Positions 8,689 to 17,914 of a stretch of DNA of 64,000 bases are shown in pieces. A program made the position numbers and the translations under genes. The DNA is taken from assembly GCF_000429365.1 (NCBI RefSeq), contig NZ_AUBS01000001.1:248001-312000 (forward strand), in the 5' to 3' direction. Under the pieces are notes generated by a model. It searched no databases. It worked only from the letters and a program-made list of their open reading frames with translations, and was not told the DNA's origin. Within the stretch, counting starts at the first letter, position 1. Each line of letters begins with the position of its first letter. Source of the DNA: Pseudodonghicola xiamenensis DSM 18339 (GTDB lineage: Bacteria; Pseudomonadota; Alphaproteobacteria; Rhodobacterales; Rhodobacteraceae).

Positions 8689-8740
8689 AGGCCAGCCGCT
8701 GGTGCGGTGATAAAAGCCAGCCGCTGGTGCAGTGATGAAA
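8666..8740 (+). repeat. Three tandem 25-bp repeats across the amidase stop codon
   Basis: Three copies (8666-8690, 8691-8715, 8716-8740) of a unit starting GCCAGCCGCTGGTGC. The first encodes the last amidase residues and its stop; the other two fill the gap up to the start of the next gene. Copies differ at only a few positions, so the duplication looks recent. Confidence 0.9.
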
Positions 8741-8755
8741 ACAGGGAAAGAAATC

Positions 8756-10306
8756 ATGGACGAACGCCTGCGCATCATCAATCTGGGCCTGCCCAAATCC
8801 GGCACCACCACGTTGGGGGTGGCGCTGTCTCAGGCCGGGCTGAAGGTTGCGGATTGGCGTATCCGGGCGGGACAGACCGAGGACCGCGAGATCCTGTTCG
8901 GTTTTGTAGGTGATCACCTCTATCGCGGCTATTACGAGACCGGCGACCCGCTGGCGCTGTTGTCCGAATTCGACGCGGTGACTGAGATGAGCATCGCCTC
9001 GCATGGGTTTTCTCTCTGGCCGCAAACGGATTGGGGGTTGATCGAGGCAATCCGCAGGCACCATCCGAATACCAAATTCCTGCTCAGCCATCGGGAACCG
9101 GAGGCCCTGGTGAAATCCATGTTGGGGTGGTCGAACCTGGGAACCCTGCGCCTGCCGGAACAGAGCGTGCCCGGTCTTCCCGCCGGATACGGTGTGACAC
9201 CGGCGCAGCTCGTGCGGTGGGTGGAGGGGCATTATTCCTTTTGTCGCAGGGTATTCCGGGGGGATGCCGATTTTCTGGAGTATGATCTGACCGATCCGGA
9301 GGCCTCGGGCAAGATCAGTGCCTTTCTGGGGATCGAGCTGCCCTGGTGGGGGCGCGCCAATGCCAAGGACCGCGGTGAGGAAAAAGACATGCCCTCGCCG
9401 GCGGTGCAGCGGAGCGGGGCGGCGCCGCGACGGCGGGTTTCTCTGCACGTCGGGGCGCATTATTGCGGAGCTACCGGCTTGCAGGCCTGTCTGCGGACCA
9501 ACCGCGCGGCGCTGGCCGAAAAGGGCTGCGCGGTTGCCCTGCCGGACACTGGCGGCGAGGGGCTGCGTCTGAAGTTGCCTGAGCTGCGCCACCCGGCAGA
9601 GGAGGTGGATCAGATCACGTCTCGCGCCCGGCGCGAGATCAACCGCTTTGCAGGCAAGGCGGACAGGTTGATTCTGTCGGACGTGGGCATCCCCGGGCGC
9701 ACGGTGCATTTCTATGGTGGCCGGTTTTATCCCGCGACGGAGGTGAGGACGGCGGCTCTGGCCCGGGCATTTGGTCAAGACCTGGATCATCTTCTTTATG
9801 TCATAAGCCCTTATGATGTGTTTTTCAGCCGCTTTCACCGGCAGCGCGCAGGCCGTCGGGCGGTGCCTGAGATCGCCGAATTCACTGCCGGGCTCGATGG
9901 GATGGACCGTGGTTGGCCTGAGCTGCTCGAGATCCTGCAAACGGCTTTCCGACCGAAGCGTTTCACCGTGATCGAGGCTGGGGCCGAGACCGGCTCCGAT
10001 CTGGCGGTACGGTTGCTGGGGGGGCAGGCGCTGCCGGTTGCCGCCCAGGTCGATCCGGCGGGAGAGGCGACCGGCGGTGTCTCGATTACCGACCGTGCGC
10101 TGGTGGCCATCCAGCAGGGGTTCGCCGCGGATCCCAAGCTTTCCCGGGAAGAGATCGACCGGCTGATCGCCAGCCATGCCGAAGACCACAGTGATCTGGG
10201 ATTCGCCCGCCTGCCGGAAGCCGCCGCGCACCGCTGGCGCGATCGTTACATGGCCGATCTTGACCGCATCGCCACGATGCCGGATATCGCGCTGGTGCGT
10301 TGCTGA
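8756..10306 (+). CDS. Two-domain sulfotransferase-like protein
   Basis: 516 residues. The N-terminal domain carries the PAPS 5'-phosphosulfate loop (GLPKSGTTTLG at about residues 10-20) and later PNTKFLLSHREPEALVKS, as in sulfotransferases. From about residue 228 a second module opens with LHVGAHYCGATGLQACL, which looks like the start of a second sulfotransferase domain (normally LHIGxHKTGTTxLQ) in which the lysine and one threonine are lost. The second domain therefore may not bind PAPS. ATG 8756 follows AGGGAAAG; an upstream GTG/ATG lies inside the tandem repeat. The acceptor is unknown; neighbours (amidase, PBP1A) hint at a cell-surface target but prove nothing. Confidence 0.72.
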   Translation: MDERLRIINLGLPKSGTTTLGVALSQAGLKVADWRIRAGQTEDREILFGFVGDHLYRGYYETGDPLALLSEFDAVTEMSIASHGFSLWPQTDWGLIEAIRRHHPNTKFLLSHREPEALVKSMLGWSNLGTLRLPEQSVPGLPAGYGVTPAQLVRWVEGHYSFCRRVFRGDADFLEYDLTDPEASGKISAFLGIELPWWGRANAKDRGEEKDMPSPAVQRSGAAPRRRVSLHVGAHYCGATGLQACLRTNRAALAEKGCAVALPDTGGEGLRLKLPELRHPAEEVDQITSRARREINRFAGKADRLILSDVGIPGRTVHFYGGRFYPATEVRTAALARAFGQDLDHLLYVISPYDVFFSRFHRQRAGRRAVPEIAEFTAGLDGMDRGWPELLEILQTAFRPKRFTVIEAGAETGSDLAVRLLGGQALPVAAQVDPAGEATGGVSITDRALVAIQQGFAADPKLSREEIDRLIASHAEDHSDLGFARLPEAAAHRWRDRYMADLDRIATMPDIALVRC

Positions 10307-10372
10307 TCGGGCGGTCCCGGTCGGTTCCTGCGTGATCCCTGCGCCAACCGGCGCCGATGGCCGGTTCGTGTT

Positions 10373-10401
10373 TTGACCCCCGCAACGCGGATGCCTATAT
10401 A
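10373..10401 (+). promoter_or_regulatory. Sigma-70-type promoter for PBP1A
   Basis: TTGACC (10373-10378), a 17-base spacer, then TATATA (10396-10401), 29 bases before the GTG start of the PBP1A gene. Spacing and both hexamers are close to consensus. Confidence 0.75.
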
Positions 10402-10430
10402 GGGGCACCTGTGCGATAAAAGGCTTCATA

Positions 10431-12980
10431 GTGCTTCGGTTCATCTTTTCCTTCTTCGGGGCGATCTTCAGCTTCGTGACCCTGAGCATCTTCATGGTGG
10501 CGCTGCTGATCGGGGGCATCTTCTGGATGTATGCCCGGGATTTGCCCAGCTATGCGGCGCTGGCGCAGTATCGTCCGCCCACCATCAGCCGGATTTATTC
10601 CGGCGAAGGGCAGTTGATCGACGAATTCGCGCAGGAACGCCGGCTGTTCACCCCGTCGGACGAAATTCCCGATCTGGTGAAAGAGGCCTTCATCTCGGCC
10701 GAGGACAAGAATTTCTACACGCACAAGGGCTACGATCCGCGCGGCATTCTCGCAGCGGGGTTCGAGGCGATTCGTTCGCGCGGCAAGAACGTGCGCGGCG
10801 CCTCGACCATCACCCAGCAGGTGATGAAGAACTTCCTGCTGTCCGGCGATCGCCAGGCCGAACGCAAGATCAAGGAAATCATCCTGGCCGCCCGCGTCGA
10901 ACACGCGCTGAGCAAGGATCAGATCCTCGAGCTGTATCTCAACGAGATTTTCCTGGGGCAGAACTCCTATGGCGTCACGGCCGCGGCTCAGACCTATTTC
11001 AACAAGACGCTGAGCGAACTGGCCCCGCATGAGGCGGCCTTCCTGGCCGCGATGCCCAAGGCGCCGTCTGATTTCCACCCGGTACGCAACAAGGCGCGGT
11101 TGAAGCTGCGCCGCGACTACGTGCTGCGCGAGATGAGGGAAAACGGCTATATCGACCAGGCGACCTATGAACACGAGGTCGCCCAGCCGGTGCGTTCGGT
11201 TCAGAATGGCGATTTCCCCAGCTTCAAGAGCAACCTGCCGCCGCGCGATTATTTCACCGATGAAATCCGCCGCCAGCTCAGCCAGGATTTCGGTGAGGGG
11301 GAATTCTTCACCGGTGGCTTTACCGTGCGCGCCACCGTCGATCGGGAGATGCAGATCGACGCTGCCCGCGCCCTGCGCGAACAGCTCGAACGCTATGACC
11401 GCGGGCGCGGTGTCTGGCGCGGCACCGGCAAGACGATTGCCGCCGATGAGCTGACCAGCGAAGAGGCCTGGCGCGCGGCGCTGGCCAAGATCGAGGTCCC
11501 GCGTGATGTCGAACTGCCCAGCCGGTGGTATCCCGCCGTGGTGCTGTCGGTCGGCAAGACCGATGCGCGGATCGGCATCGAAGATGTGCCAGAGGACCAG
11601 GATGGTCACTGGATTCCGGCGCAGGACGTGCAATGGGCCCGCAAGCGGCTCGAGGGCGGCAGGCTGTCGTCCAAGGCCAAGGTGGCCGGAGATCTGCTCT
11701 CGGTCGGCGATGTGGTGCTGGTGCGTCAGGTCACCGACAAGGAGGGTGCCTTTGTCCGCTGGTCGCTGCGCCAGGTGCCCGAGGTGCAGGGCGGCTTTAT
11801 GGCGATGGACGTCAACACCGGCCGGGTGATCGCCATGCAGGGCGGGTTCTCCTATCAGGATTCCGTGTTCAACCGGGCCACTCAGGCGATGCGCCAGCCG
11901 GGCTCGTCCTTCAAGCCCTTCGTCTATGCCGCCGCGCTCGACAGTGGCTATAGCCCGGCGACCATCGTGGTCGACGCGCCGATCGAGATCAACACGCCGC
12001 AGGGTCTGTGGCGGCCGCGGAACTCTTCCAACAAGTTCTATGGCCCGACCCCGCTCAGGACCGGGATCGAGATGAGCCGGAACCTGATGACCATCCGTCT
12101 GGCGCAGGAGGTCGGCATGCCGACCGTCGCCAGCTATGCCGAGCGGTTCGGTGTCTATGATCACATGGGGCAGTATCTGGCCAATTCTCTGGGCGCCGAG
12201 GAGACCACGCTCTATCGTATGGTCGCGGCCTATGCGATGTTCGCAAACGGTGGTGAGCGGGTGGAACCCACGCTGGTCGACCGGATTCAGGACCGCTATG
12301 GCAAGACCATCTATCGTCACGACAAGCGCGACTGTGTCGATTGCGAAATTCGCAACCTGCCATCGGGCGAGGGCCCCGAAATCGTCTCGAACCGCAGCCG
12401 GGTGATCGACGCGATCACCGCCTATCAGCTGACCTCGATGATGAAGGGGGTGGTCGATCGCGGCACCGCGAGCGGTGTGGTTAAGCTGCCGGTTCCGACC
12501 GCGGGCAAGACCGGCACCACCAATGACGCCCGCGATGTCTGGTTCATCGGCTTCACCTCGAACGTGGTGGCGGGCTGCTATATCGGTTTCGATACGCCGC
12601 GGCCACTGGGGCGCAGCGCCTATGGATCGTCGATGTGCGGCCCGGTGTTCCAGGAATTCATGCAGCAGGCGGTGAAGAAATTCGGCGGTGGCCCCTTCGA
12701 TGTGCCGCCGGGGGGGCATTTCATCAAGATTGACCGCTATACGGGTGCGCGACTGTCGGACGATGCCGGCGGCCCGGCGGTTGTGGCGGAATATTTCCGT
12801 GATGGCGAAGAGCCGATCTTCGGCCTGGCCTATGATGGGGGCTTTGCCATGGGCTCCAACCTGCCGCTGGTCGACGAAGTCACCTCGGGCGGGCGGCAAG
12901 TCACCACCTCGACCGGCGAAAAGGCGGTGGTCGGTCCCAAGGCCGATTTCGGCACCGTCAGCTCGGGCGGGTTGTATTGA
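10431..12980 (+). CDS. mrcA: Penicillin-binding protein 1A (bifunctional glycosyltransferase/transpeptidase)
   Basis: Class A PBP of 849 residues that polymerises and crosslinks peptidoglycan. An N-terminal membrane anchor (FSFVTLSIFMVALLIGGIFWM) precedes a GT51 domain with EDKNFYTHKGYD, GASTITQQVMKNF and RKIKEIILAARVE. An OB-like insert lies between GT51 and the transpeptidase, typical of PBP1A. Transpeptidase motifs are S492-S-F-K495, SRN (in MSRNLMTIRLA) and KTGTTNDARDVWFIG. The GTG start at 10431 directly precedes the anchor. It has its own promoter at 10373. High confidence for class; the paralogue assignment 1A rests on length and the OB insert. Confidence 0.95.
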   Translation: MLRFIFSFFGAIFSFVTLSIFMVALLIGGIFWMYARDLPSYAALAQYRPPTISRIYSGEGQLIDEFAQERRLFTPSDEIPDLVKEAFISAEDKNFYTHKGYDPRGILAAGFEAIRSRGKNVRGASTITQQVMKNFLLSGDRQAERKIKEIILAARVEHALSKDQILELYLNEIFLGQNSYGVTAAAQTYFNKTLSELAPHEAAFLAAMPKAPSDFHPVRNKARLKLRRDYVLREMRENGYIDQATYEHEVAQPVRSVQNGDFPSFKSNLPPRDYFTDEIRRQLSQDFGEGEFFTGGFTVRATVDREMQIDAARALREQLERYDRGRGVWRGTGKTIAADELTSEEAWRAALAKIEVPRDVELPSRWYPAVVLSVGKTDARIGIEDVPEDQDGHWIPAQDVQWARKRLEGGRLSSKAKVAGDLLSVGDVVLVRQVTDKEGAFVRWSLRQVPEVQGGFMAMDVNTGRVIAMQGGFSYQDSVFNRATQAMRQPGSSFKPFVYAAALDSGYSPATIVVDAPIEINTPQGLWRPRNSSNKFYGPTPLRTGIEMSRNLMTIRLAQEVGMPTVASYAERFGVYDHMGQYLANSLGAEETTLYRMVAAYAMFANGGERVEPTLVDRIQDRYGKTIYRHDKRDCVDCEIRNLPSGEGPEIVSNRSRVIDAITAYQLTSMMKGVVDRGTASGVVKLPVPTAGKTGTTNDARDVWFIGFTSNVVAGCYIGFDTPRPLGRSAYGSSMCGPVFQEFMQQAVKKFGGGPFDVPPGGHFIKIDRYTGARLSDDAGGPAVVAEYFRDGEEPIFGLAYDGGFAMGSNLPLVDEVTSGGRQVTTSTGEKAVVGPKADFGTVSSGGLY

Positions 12981-13080
12981 TCTCTGGCTGCCCTCTGCGC
13001 CGGCAGATGGCAGCCGATAATCCTTAGATCAGAGAGAGTTGCCTTTCCGGGTACATGAGTGCTTGCCGGCGACTGCACTG

Positions 13081-13118
13081 CACATATAGCGTGGCGAAGA
13101 CCGCCAAAGCTATATGTG
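13081..13118 (+). promoter_or_regulatory. Long leader hairpin before the RTX gene
   Basis: Perfect 10-bp arms CACATATAGC (13081-13090) and GCTATATGTG (13109-13118) enclose a further 5-bp stem TGGCG / CGCCA with an AAGAC loop. The 3' arm ends on the GGAAG ribosome site (13118-13122), seven bases before the ATG. No T-run follows, so a translational switch, mRNA stabiliser or DNA-binding dyad is more likely than a terminator. Confidence 0.7.
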
Positions 13119-13129
13119 GAAGTTATGAC

Positions 13130-15088
13130 ATGATGTCTCTGGGCTCTCTCGCCGTTACCGATGTGCTCGAAGGATATGCGCCGCTGTCGGCGCTGAAGGC
13201 CCGCAACGCAGGAGTTGCCGAAGTCGACGGCAGGACATTGGTCTATCTGGGCGGCTATACTGACGGCACGACGCCGGTCTTCGAGCTGGGAGCGGACGGC
13301 CGTCTGGCGGCGCTTGCAGGCAGCGAGGGCGAGGGGCTTGACGCCAATGGCATATCTTCCGCGATCACGGTGAAGGGCAAGCCGTTCCTGTTGGTGGCGG
13401 AACCGTCCAGCCATTGGGTCATTTCCTATCGCATCGTGAAATCGGGCGACAATCAGGGCAGCCTGAGATACGCTGATCTGCTGGGCAACATCGACGGCTA
13501 TGATTTCGAGCATGTAGACGAGGTGGTGCCGTTCAAAACCGGCGGCACGCAGTATTTCGCGGTGACGGGCTCGACTTCGATGTCGGTTTTCTCGGTCGGG
13601 CCCTATGGGGACATGAGTTTCCAAGCCAGCGTCGATGCCTCGGAGATCCCTGCGCTCGACGGGGTCGTCGGGGTGGCGGTCACGCAGGTCGATGGCCAGA
13701 CCATCGCCATCGCGGGATGGGCCGAGGCGGTCGGGGCCTGGGACCATGTCGGCGGCGTCAGCAGTTTCATCGTCGGTGAGGATGGTACGCTTGCGGAGGC
13801 GGAGACCTTGGCGCTTCCCGGGGTGGGCTATCCCGCAGATATCGTTGCGGTCGAGGCGGGGGGAACATCCTTCGCGATTTTCCACATGGCGGAAAGCGAT
13901 CTGCTGCGGGTCTATGCGCTCGATGCCGAGGGCCACATGACCGAGCAGTCTTCCTATGATCTCTTTGCCTCGGACGGCTTGACCGACCTTGCCGATCTCA
14001 AGGCGACCGAACTGGACGGTGTTCCGGTCCTTGTCGCCAGCGCACCGGGGCAGGACACGCTGGCGATCTATGGCGTGGCAGCGGACGGATCGCTGGTCTT
14101 GTTGCAAAAGCTGGTCGATGCGGTGGCCCTCGACGAGATCGACGATCTGAGCCTGGCCAATGTCGACGGGCATTATTTCGTACTGGCCGACGGCGCCGGC
14201 TTCTACGATATCGCGGTGACGACGGTCGAAATCGCCGGTGGCGACGATGTGGTGAAGGGGACGGCCAGAGCCGATACGCTGCTGGGGCTTGCCGGCGCCG
14301 ACCAACTGGTCGGGCTGGGCGGTAACGACTGGTTGCTTGGCGGTATCGGGGACGATCTGTTGAAAGGCGGTAATGGCGCCGACTGGCTTGAGGGCAGCGC
14401 CGGTGATGATCGGCTGATCGGCGGCAAGGGCTCGGATCGGCTCGAGGGCGGCGTGGGGGGCGACCTGCTGCGCGGCGATGGCGGTGTTGATACCGTCAGC
14501 TATGCTGGCTCCGGCGCGGCGGTCGCGGTCAACCTCAGGGCCGGGACCGCGACCGGAGGGGACGCCACCGGCGATCGTCTCTTATCGATCGAGAATCTGG
14601 TCGGCACCGGCTTTGCCGACAAGCTGACCGGTTCCAACAAGGCCAACCTTCTTGATGGCGGCGATCGCAAGGATGTGCTCAAGGGGCTTGGCGGCGACGA
14701 TCTGCTGCTGGGCGGGAATGGCAACGATCGGCTTGAGGGTAGCCGCGGCGACGACATCCTCGACGGCGGCGACGGCGACGATGTGCTTTTGGGCGGCGCA
14801 GGGAACGACCGCATCATCGGAGGCCCCGGCTTCGATGTCGCCAAGGGCGGCGCCGGGGATGATATCTTCGTCTTCGACGATCGCAGCCTTTACCTGAAGA
14901 TCAAGGACTTCACCCCGGGCGAGGATCGGATCGACCTGTCGGGGCTGAGCGCGCTTGACAGTTTCGACGCGGTCCTGGACCGGCTTGAGGACACCACGGA
15001 CGGGGCCTCGATTTTGGCCGGCGGGCAGATGATCATGCTGTCCGGTGTTCCGCTGGCCGAACTCGGGGCAGAAGACTTCCTGTTCTGA
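13130..15088 (+). CDS. RTX (hemolysin-type calcium-binding) secreted protein
   Basis: 652 residues with no N-terminal signal, as expected for type I secretion. Residues about 1-365 form repeated beta-rich blocks (VYLGGYTDGTTPVFEL; LLVAEPSSHWVISY; VGVAVTQVDGQTIAIAGW) that suggest a beta-propeller. Residues about 370-585 hold glycine-rich nonapeptides in two clusters (GGNDWLLGG, GGDDLLLGGNGNDRLEG, GDGDDVLLGGAGNDRI) that bind calcium. The C-terminus (FVFDDRSLYLKIKDFTPGED) is the usual RTX secretion end. No ABC exporter or TolC partner is adjacent, so export must use genes elsewhere. The effector activity, if any, is not recognisable. ATG 13130 is preferred over 13133 by ribosome-site spacing. 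Confidence 0.85.
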   Translation: MMSLGSLAVTDVLEGYAPLSALKARNAGVAEVDGRTLVYLGGYTDGTTPVFELGADGRLAALAGSEGEGLDANGISSAITVKGKPFLLVAEPSSHWVISYRIVKSGDNQGSLRYADLLGNIDGYDFEHVDEVVPFKTGGTQYFAVTGSTSMSVFSVGPYGDMSFQASVDASEIPALDGVVGVAVTQVDGQTIAIAGWAEAVGAWDHVGGVSSFIVGEDGTLAEAETLALPGVGYPADIVAVEAGGTSFAIFHMAESDLLRVYALDAEGHMTEQSSYDLFASDGLTDLADLKATELDGVPVLVASAPGQDTLAIYGVAADGSLVLLQKLVDAVALDEIDDLSLANVDGHYFVLADGAGFYDIAVTTVEIAGGDDVVKGTARADTLLGLAGADQLVGLGGNDWLLGGIGDDLLKGGNGADWLEGSAGDDRLIGGKGSDRLEGGVGGDLLRGDGGVDTVSYAGSGAAVAVNLRAGTATGGDATGDRLLSIENLVGTGFADKLTGSNKANLLDGGDRKDVLKGLGGDDLLLGGNGNDRLEGSRGDDILDGGDGDDVLLGGAGNDRIIGGPGFDVAKGGAGDDIFVFDDRSLYLKIKDFTPGEDRIDLSGLSALDSFDAVLDRLEDTTDGASILAGGQMIMLSGVPLAELGAEDFLF

Positions 15089-15222
15089 TTTCGCCGGGGG
15101 CTCTCAGGGCAGGGCCGCACGAGAGTGGCCGTTTTTGTCTTTCCTGACGCCGGGGTGCTTGCCCGCATCCCGGCGCTGGTCTATCACCCACTCTCAATTC
15201 ACGCACTACTGCAGGATCTCCC

Positions 15223-16347
15223 ATGCGCGCCGAGACGCAGAACATCGTTTCCGACATCGAGAAATCGCTGAACCTTCTGGGGCAGCGGATGAACCGCGAG
15301 ACCGCGCCGCACCGGCTGGAGGAGTTCAACGCGCGGGTCGAGGACCCGAACCTCTGGGACGATCCCGAAGCGGCACAGAAGCTGATGCGCGACCGGCAGC
15401 TTCTGGTTGACGCGATGGGCATCTATGACGGCATCCAGCAGGAACTGTCCGACAATGTCGAGCTGATCGAGCTGGGCGAGATGGAAGAGGATGACGAGGT
15501 CATCAAGGAGGCCGAAGAGGCGCTGAAGGCACTGCGGGAGACCGCCGCGCAGAAAGAGCTCGAGGCGTTGCTGGACGGCGAGGCCGACGCCAACGACACA
15601 TTCCTGGAAATCAATGCCGGCGCCGGCGGGACCGAGGCCTGCGATTGGGCGGCGATGCTGCAACGGATGTATGTTCGCTGGGCCGAAAAGCGCGGCTACA
15701 AGGTGGAACTGCAATCGGAAGAAGCGGGCGCCGAGGCGGGGATCAAATCCTGCGCCTACAAGATTTCCGGCCATAATGCCTATGGCTGGCTTAAGTCCGA
15801 AAGCGGCGTGCACCGGCTGGTGCGGATTTCGCCTTTCGGAAAGGGCACGCGCGAAACCTCTTTCGCCTCCGTCTGGGTCTATCCGGTGGTCGACGACAAT
15901 ATCGAAATCGAGGTGAACCCGGCCGATATCCGGATCGACACCTTCCGGTCGTCGGGGGCGGGCGGTCAGCACGTCAATACCACCGACTCGGCGGTGCGGA
16001 TCACCCACTTCCCCACCGGCATCGTGGTGACCAGCTCAGAGAAGTCGCAACACCAGAACCGCGACATCGCCATGAAGGCCCTGAAATCGCGGCTCTATCA
16101 GCTCGAACTCGACAAGCGGAACGCGGCCATCAACGAGGCGCATGAAAGTAAGGGCTCGGCCGGTTGGGGCAATCAGATCCGGTCTTATGTGCTGCAGCCC
16201 TATCAGATGGTGAAGGACCTGCGCACCGAACACGAGACCTCGGACACCAAGGGCGTGCTTGATGGTGATCTCGATGGCTTCATGGCGGCGACGCTGGCGA
16301 TGAACGCCACCGGCAAGAGCCGGGCCGAGGCGCGCGGCGAAGGCTGA
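15223..16347 (+). CDS. prfB: Peptide chain release factor 2
   Basis: Recognises UGA and UAA stop codons and triggers peptide release. The 374-residue product has the SPF codon-recognition tripeptide in LVRISPFGKG and the GGQ loop in SSGAGGQHVNTTDS. The start ATG at 15223 runs without interruption into DIEKSLNLLGQRMN. Unlike E. coli prfB there is no in-frame UGA near codon 25, so the autoregulatory +1 frameshift is absent here. It stands alone between the RTX gene and the amidase gene. Confidence 0.97.
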   Translation: MRAETQNIVSDIEKSLNLLGQRMNRETAPHRLEEFNARVEDPNLWDDPEAAQKLMRDRQLLVDAMGIYDGIQQELSDNVELIELGEMEEDDEVIKEAEEALKALRETAAQKELEALLDGEADANDTFLEINAGAGGTEACDWAAMLQRMYVRWAEKRGYKVELQSEEAGAEAGIKSCAYKISGHNAYGWLKSESGVHRLVRISPFGKGTRETSFASVWVYPVVDDNIEIEVNPADIRIDTFRSSGAGGQHVNTTDSAVRITHFPTGIVVTSSEKSQHQNRDIAMKALKSRLYQLELDKRNAAINEAHESKGSAGWGNQIRSYVLQPYQMVKDLRTEHETSDTKGVLDGDLDGFMAATLAMNATGKSRAEARGEG

Positions 16348-16477
16348 AAAAAGGTGCGCTGACTGGGGCTTGGGCCTTGGCATGCGGGCCGTTCCTCATT
16401 GTTGCGCAGCTTAGGGTTCCCATGCTCATTTGTCGCGTCTAGGGTGAACTCGTCATCTCCCTGAAGACGAGTATTTC

Positions 16478-17884
16478 ATGACCCTGACCCGACTGAGTGC
16501 CGCGCAACTCCTGGCCGACCTCGGCTCCCGCCGCGTGTCCGCGGAGGAGCTTATGCAGGAAACCCTTGCAAGGATCGACGCGGTGAACCCCGCCGTCAAC
16601 GCCATCGTGGCGCTGCGCGATTCCGATGAGTTGATGGAAGAGGCGCGCGCCGCCGATCAGGGGCCGCCTCGCGGCCCGTTGCATGGTCTGCCGATCGCGG
16701 TGAAGGATCTGGTCGACGTCGCTGGTATCGTATCGTGCCATGGCTCGGCCGCCATGGCGGGCCATATCCCCAAGGCGGACGAACTGCTGGCTGCGCGGCT
16801 GCGGGCCGCCGGCGCCATTCTGATCGGCAAGACCAACGTGCCGGAATTCGGCCTTGGCTCGCATACGTTCAACGCCGTCTATGGTGCTACCAAGAACCCC
16901 TATGACCCGGCGATGAGCTGCGGCGGGTCCTCGGGCGGGGCAGCGGTGGCACTTGCCACCGGCATGACCGCGCTGGCCGATGGATCGGACATGATGGGAT
17001 CGCTGCGCAACCCGGCGGCCTGGAACAATGTCTATGGCTTCCGGCCGAGCTGGGGGCTCGTACCCTCTGAGCCGGCTGGCGACCTTTTCCTGCATCAGCT
17101 TGCCACGCTGGGGCCGATGGGGCGCAGCCCCGAGGATATCGCGCTGTTGCTGGATGTGATCGCCGGCCCCGATCCGCGCCAGCCGAACAATCTGCGGCAT
17201 CAGCCGGCGGCGCCGCTGACACCGGTGGACCCGAAGGGGATGCGTATCGGCTGGCTGGGCGACTGGGGCGGCGCCTATGCGATGGAGCCGGGAATTATCG
17301 AACTTTGCGAAAGCGGTCTGAAGGTCTTCGAGGAGATGGGCGCGCATGTCGAGACGCTGGCGCCGCCGTTCTCTGCCGCAGCCCTGTGGGAGGCCTGGAT
17401 CACCCTGCGTTCCTGGCAGGTGGGTGCCGGGCTGGCGCCGCTGATGGAGCAGCCGGCGCAACGCGCCAAGCTGAAGGATACCGCCATCTGGGAGGCCGAA
17501 CGCGGCCTGGGGCTGAGCGCGATGGAGGTGCATCGTGCCAGTGTCATCCGCTCCGACTGGTTCCGCAAGGTGGTCGCGCTGCTCGAGGATTACGACGCCC
17601 TGGTGTTGCCCACCGCCCAGGCCTGGCCGTTCGACGTGAACGTCCCTTGGCCGACCTCGATCGCGGGGCGGGCGATGGATACCTATCACCGCTGGATGGA
17701 AGTGGTGGTACCGGTCAGCATCACCGGCCTGCCTTCGCTCGCCGTGCCCGCTGGCTTCGGCGATCAGGGACTGCCGATGGGCTTTCAGATTTTCGGCCGT
17801 CGCGGCGCGGATGTTCAGATCCTCGCGCTCGGGGCGGCTTACCACGCGGCGACCGAATGGCCGCAGAAGAGGCCGGCCATGTAG
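16478..17884 (+). CDS. Amidase, amidase-signature family (GatA-like)
   Basis: 468-residue hydrolase with the Ser-cisSer-Lys triad: Lys in PIAVKDLVDVAG, cis-Ser in CGGSSGGAAVAL, and nucleophilic Ser in DGSDMMGSLRNPAAWNN. The DMMGS form replaces the DTGGS of true GatA, and no gatB/gatC genes are near. It is therefore more likely a stand-alone amidase (small amides, nitrile or peptide amides) than the tRNA amidotransferase subunit. ATG 16478 opens the family N-terminus (LTRLSAAQLLADL). The upstream gap has two similar stretches (around TTAGGGT and CTAGGGT) but no convincing promoter. Confidence 0.88.
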   Translation: MTLTRLSAAQLLADLGSRRVSAEELMQETLARIDAVNPAVNAIVALRDSDELMEEARAADQGPPRGPLHGLPIAVKDLVDVAGIVSCHGSAAMAGHIPKADELLAARLRAAGAILIGKTNVPEFGLGSHTFNAVYGATKNPYDPAMSCGGSSGGAAVALATGMTALADGSDMMGSLRNPAAWNNVYGFRPSWGLVPSEPAGDLFLHQLATLGPMGRSPEDIALLLDVIAGPDPRQPNNLRHQPAAPLTPVDPKGMRIGWLGDWGGAYAMEPGIIELCESGLKVFEEMGAHVETLAPPFSAAALWEAWITLRSWQVGAGLAPLMEQPAQRAKLKDTAIWEAERGLGLSAMEVHRASVIRSDWFRKVVALLEDYDALVLPTAQAWPFDVNVPWPTSIAGRAMDTYHRWMEVVVPVSITGLPSLAVPAGFGDQGLPMGFQIFGRRGADVQILALGAAYHAATEWPQKRPAM

Positions 17885-17914
17885 ACCGCACCAAAGGGAG
17901 GAGGACCCACATCA

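Noticed and set aside
10395..12899. Long open frame on the minus strand opposite the PBP1A gene
   Set aside because: It is antisense to a gene with all PBP1A motifs, and its translation is low in hydrophobic order and rich in Arg/His/Gln, as mirror frames of GC-rich genes are.
13081..13118. Terminator of the PBP1A gene
   Set aside because: The hairpin lacks a T-run and ends on the ribosome site of the next gene; a leader role is more likely.
14236..14880. DNA tandem repeat or CRISPR-like array in the RTX gene
   Set aside because: The periodicity comes from glycine-rich nonapeptide codons; there are no constant repeats with unique spacers.
15223..15320. Possible programmed frameshift in prfB
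   Set aside because: The frame is continuous from the ATG through the conserved N-terminus with no in-frame TGA, so no frameshift is needed.
16478..17884. gatA, subunit of the tRNA-dependent amidotransferase
   Set aside because: No gatB or gatC nearby and the DMMGS motif in place of DTGGS point to a stand-alone amidase.
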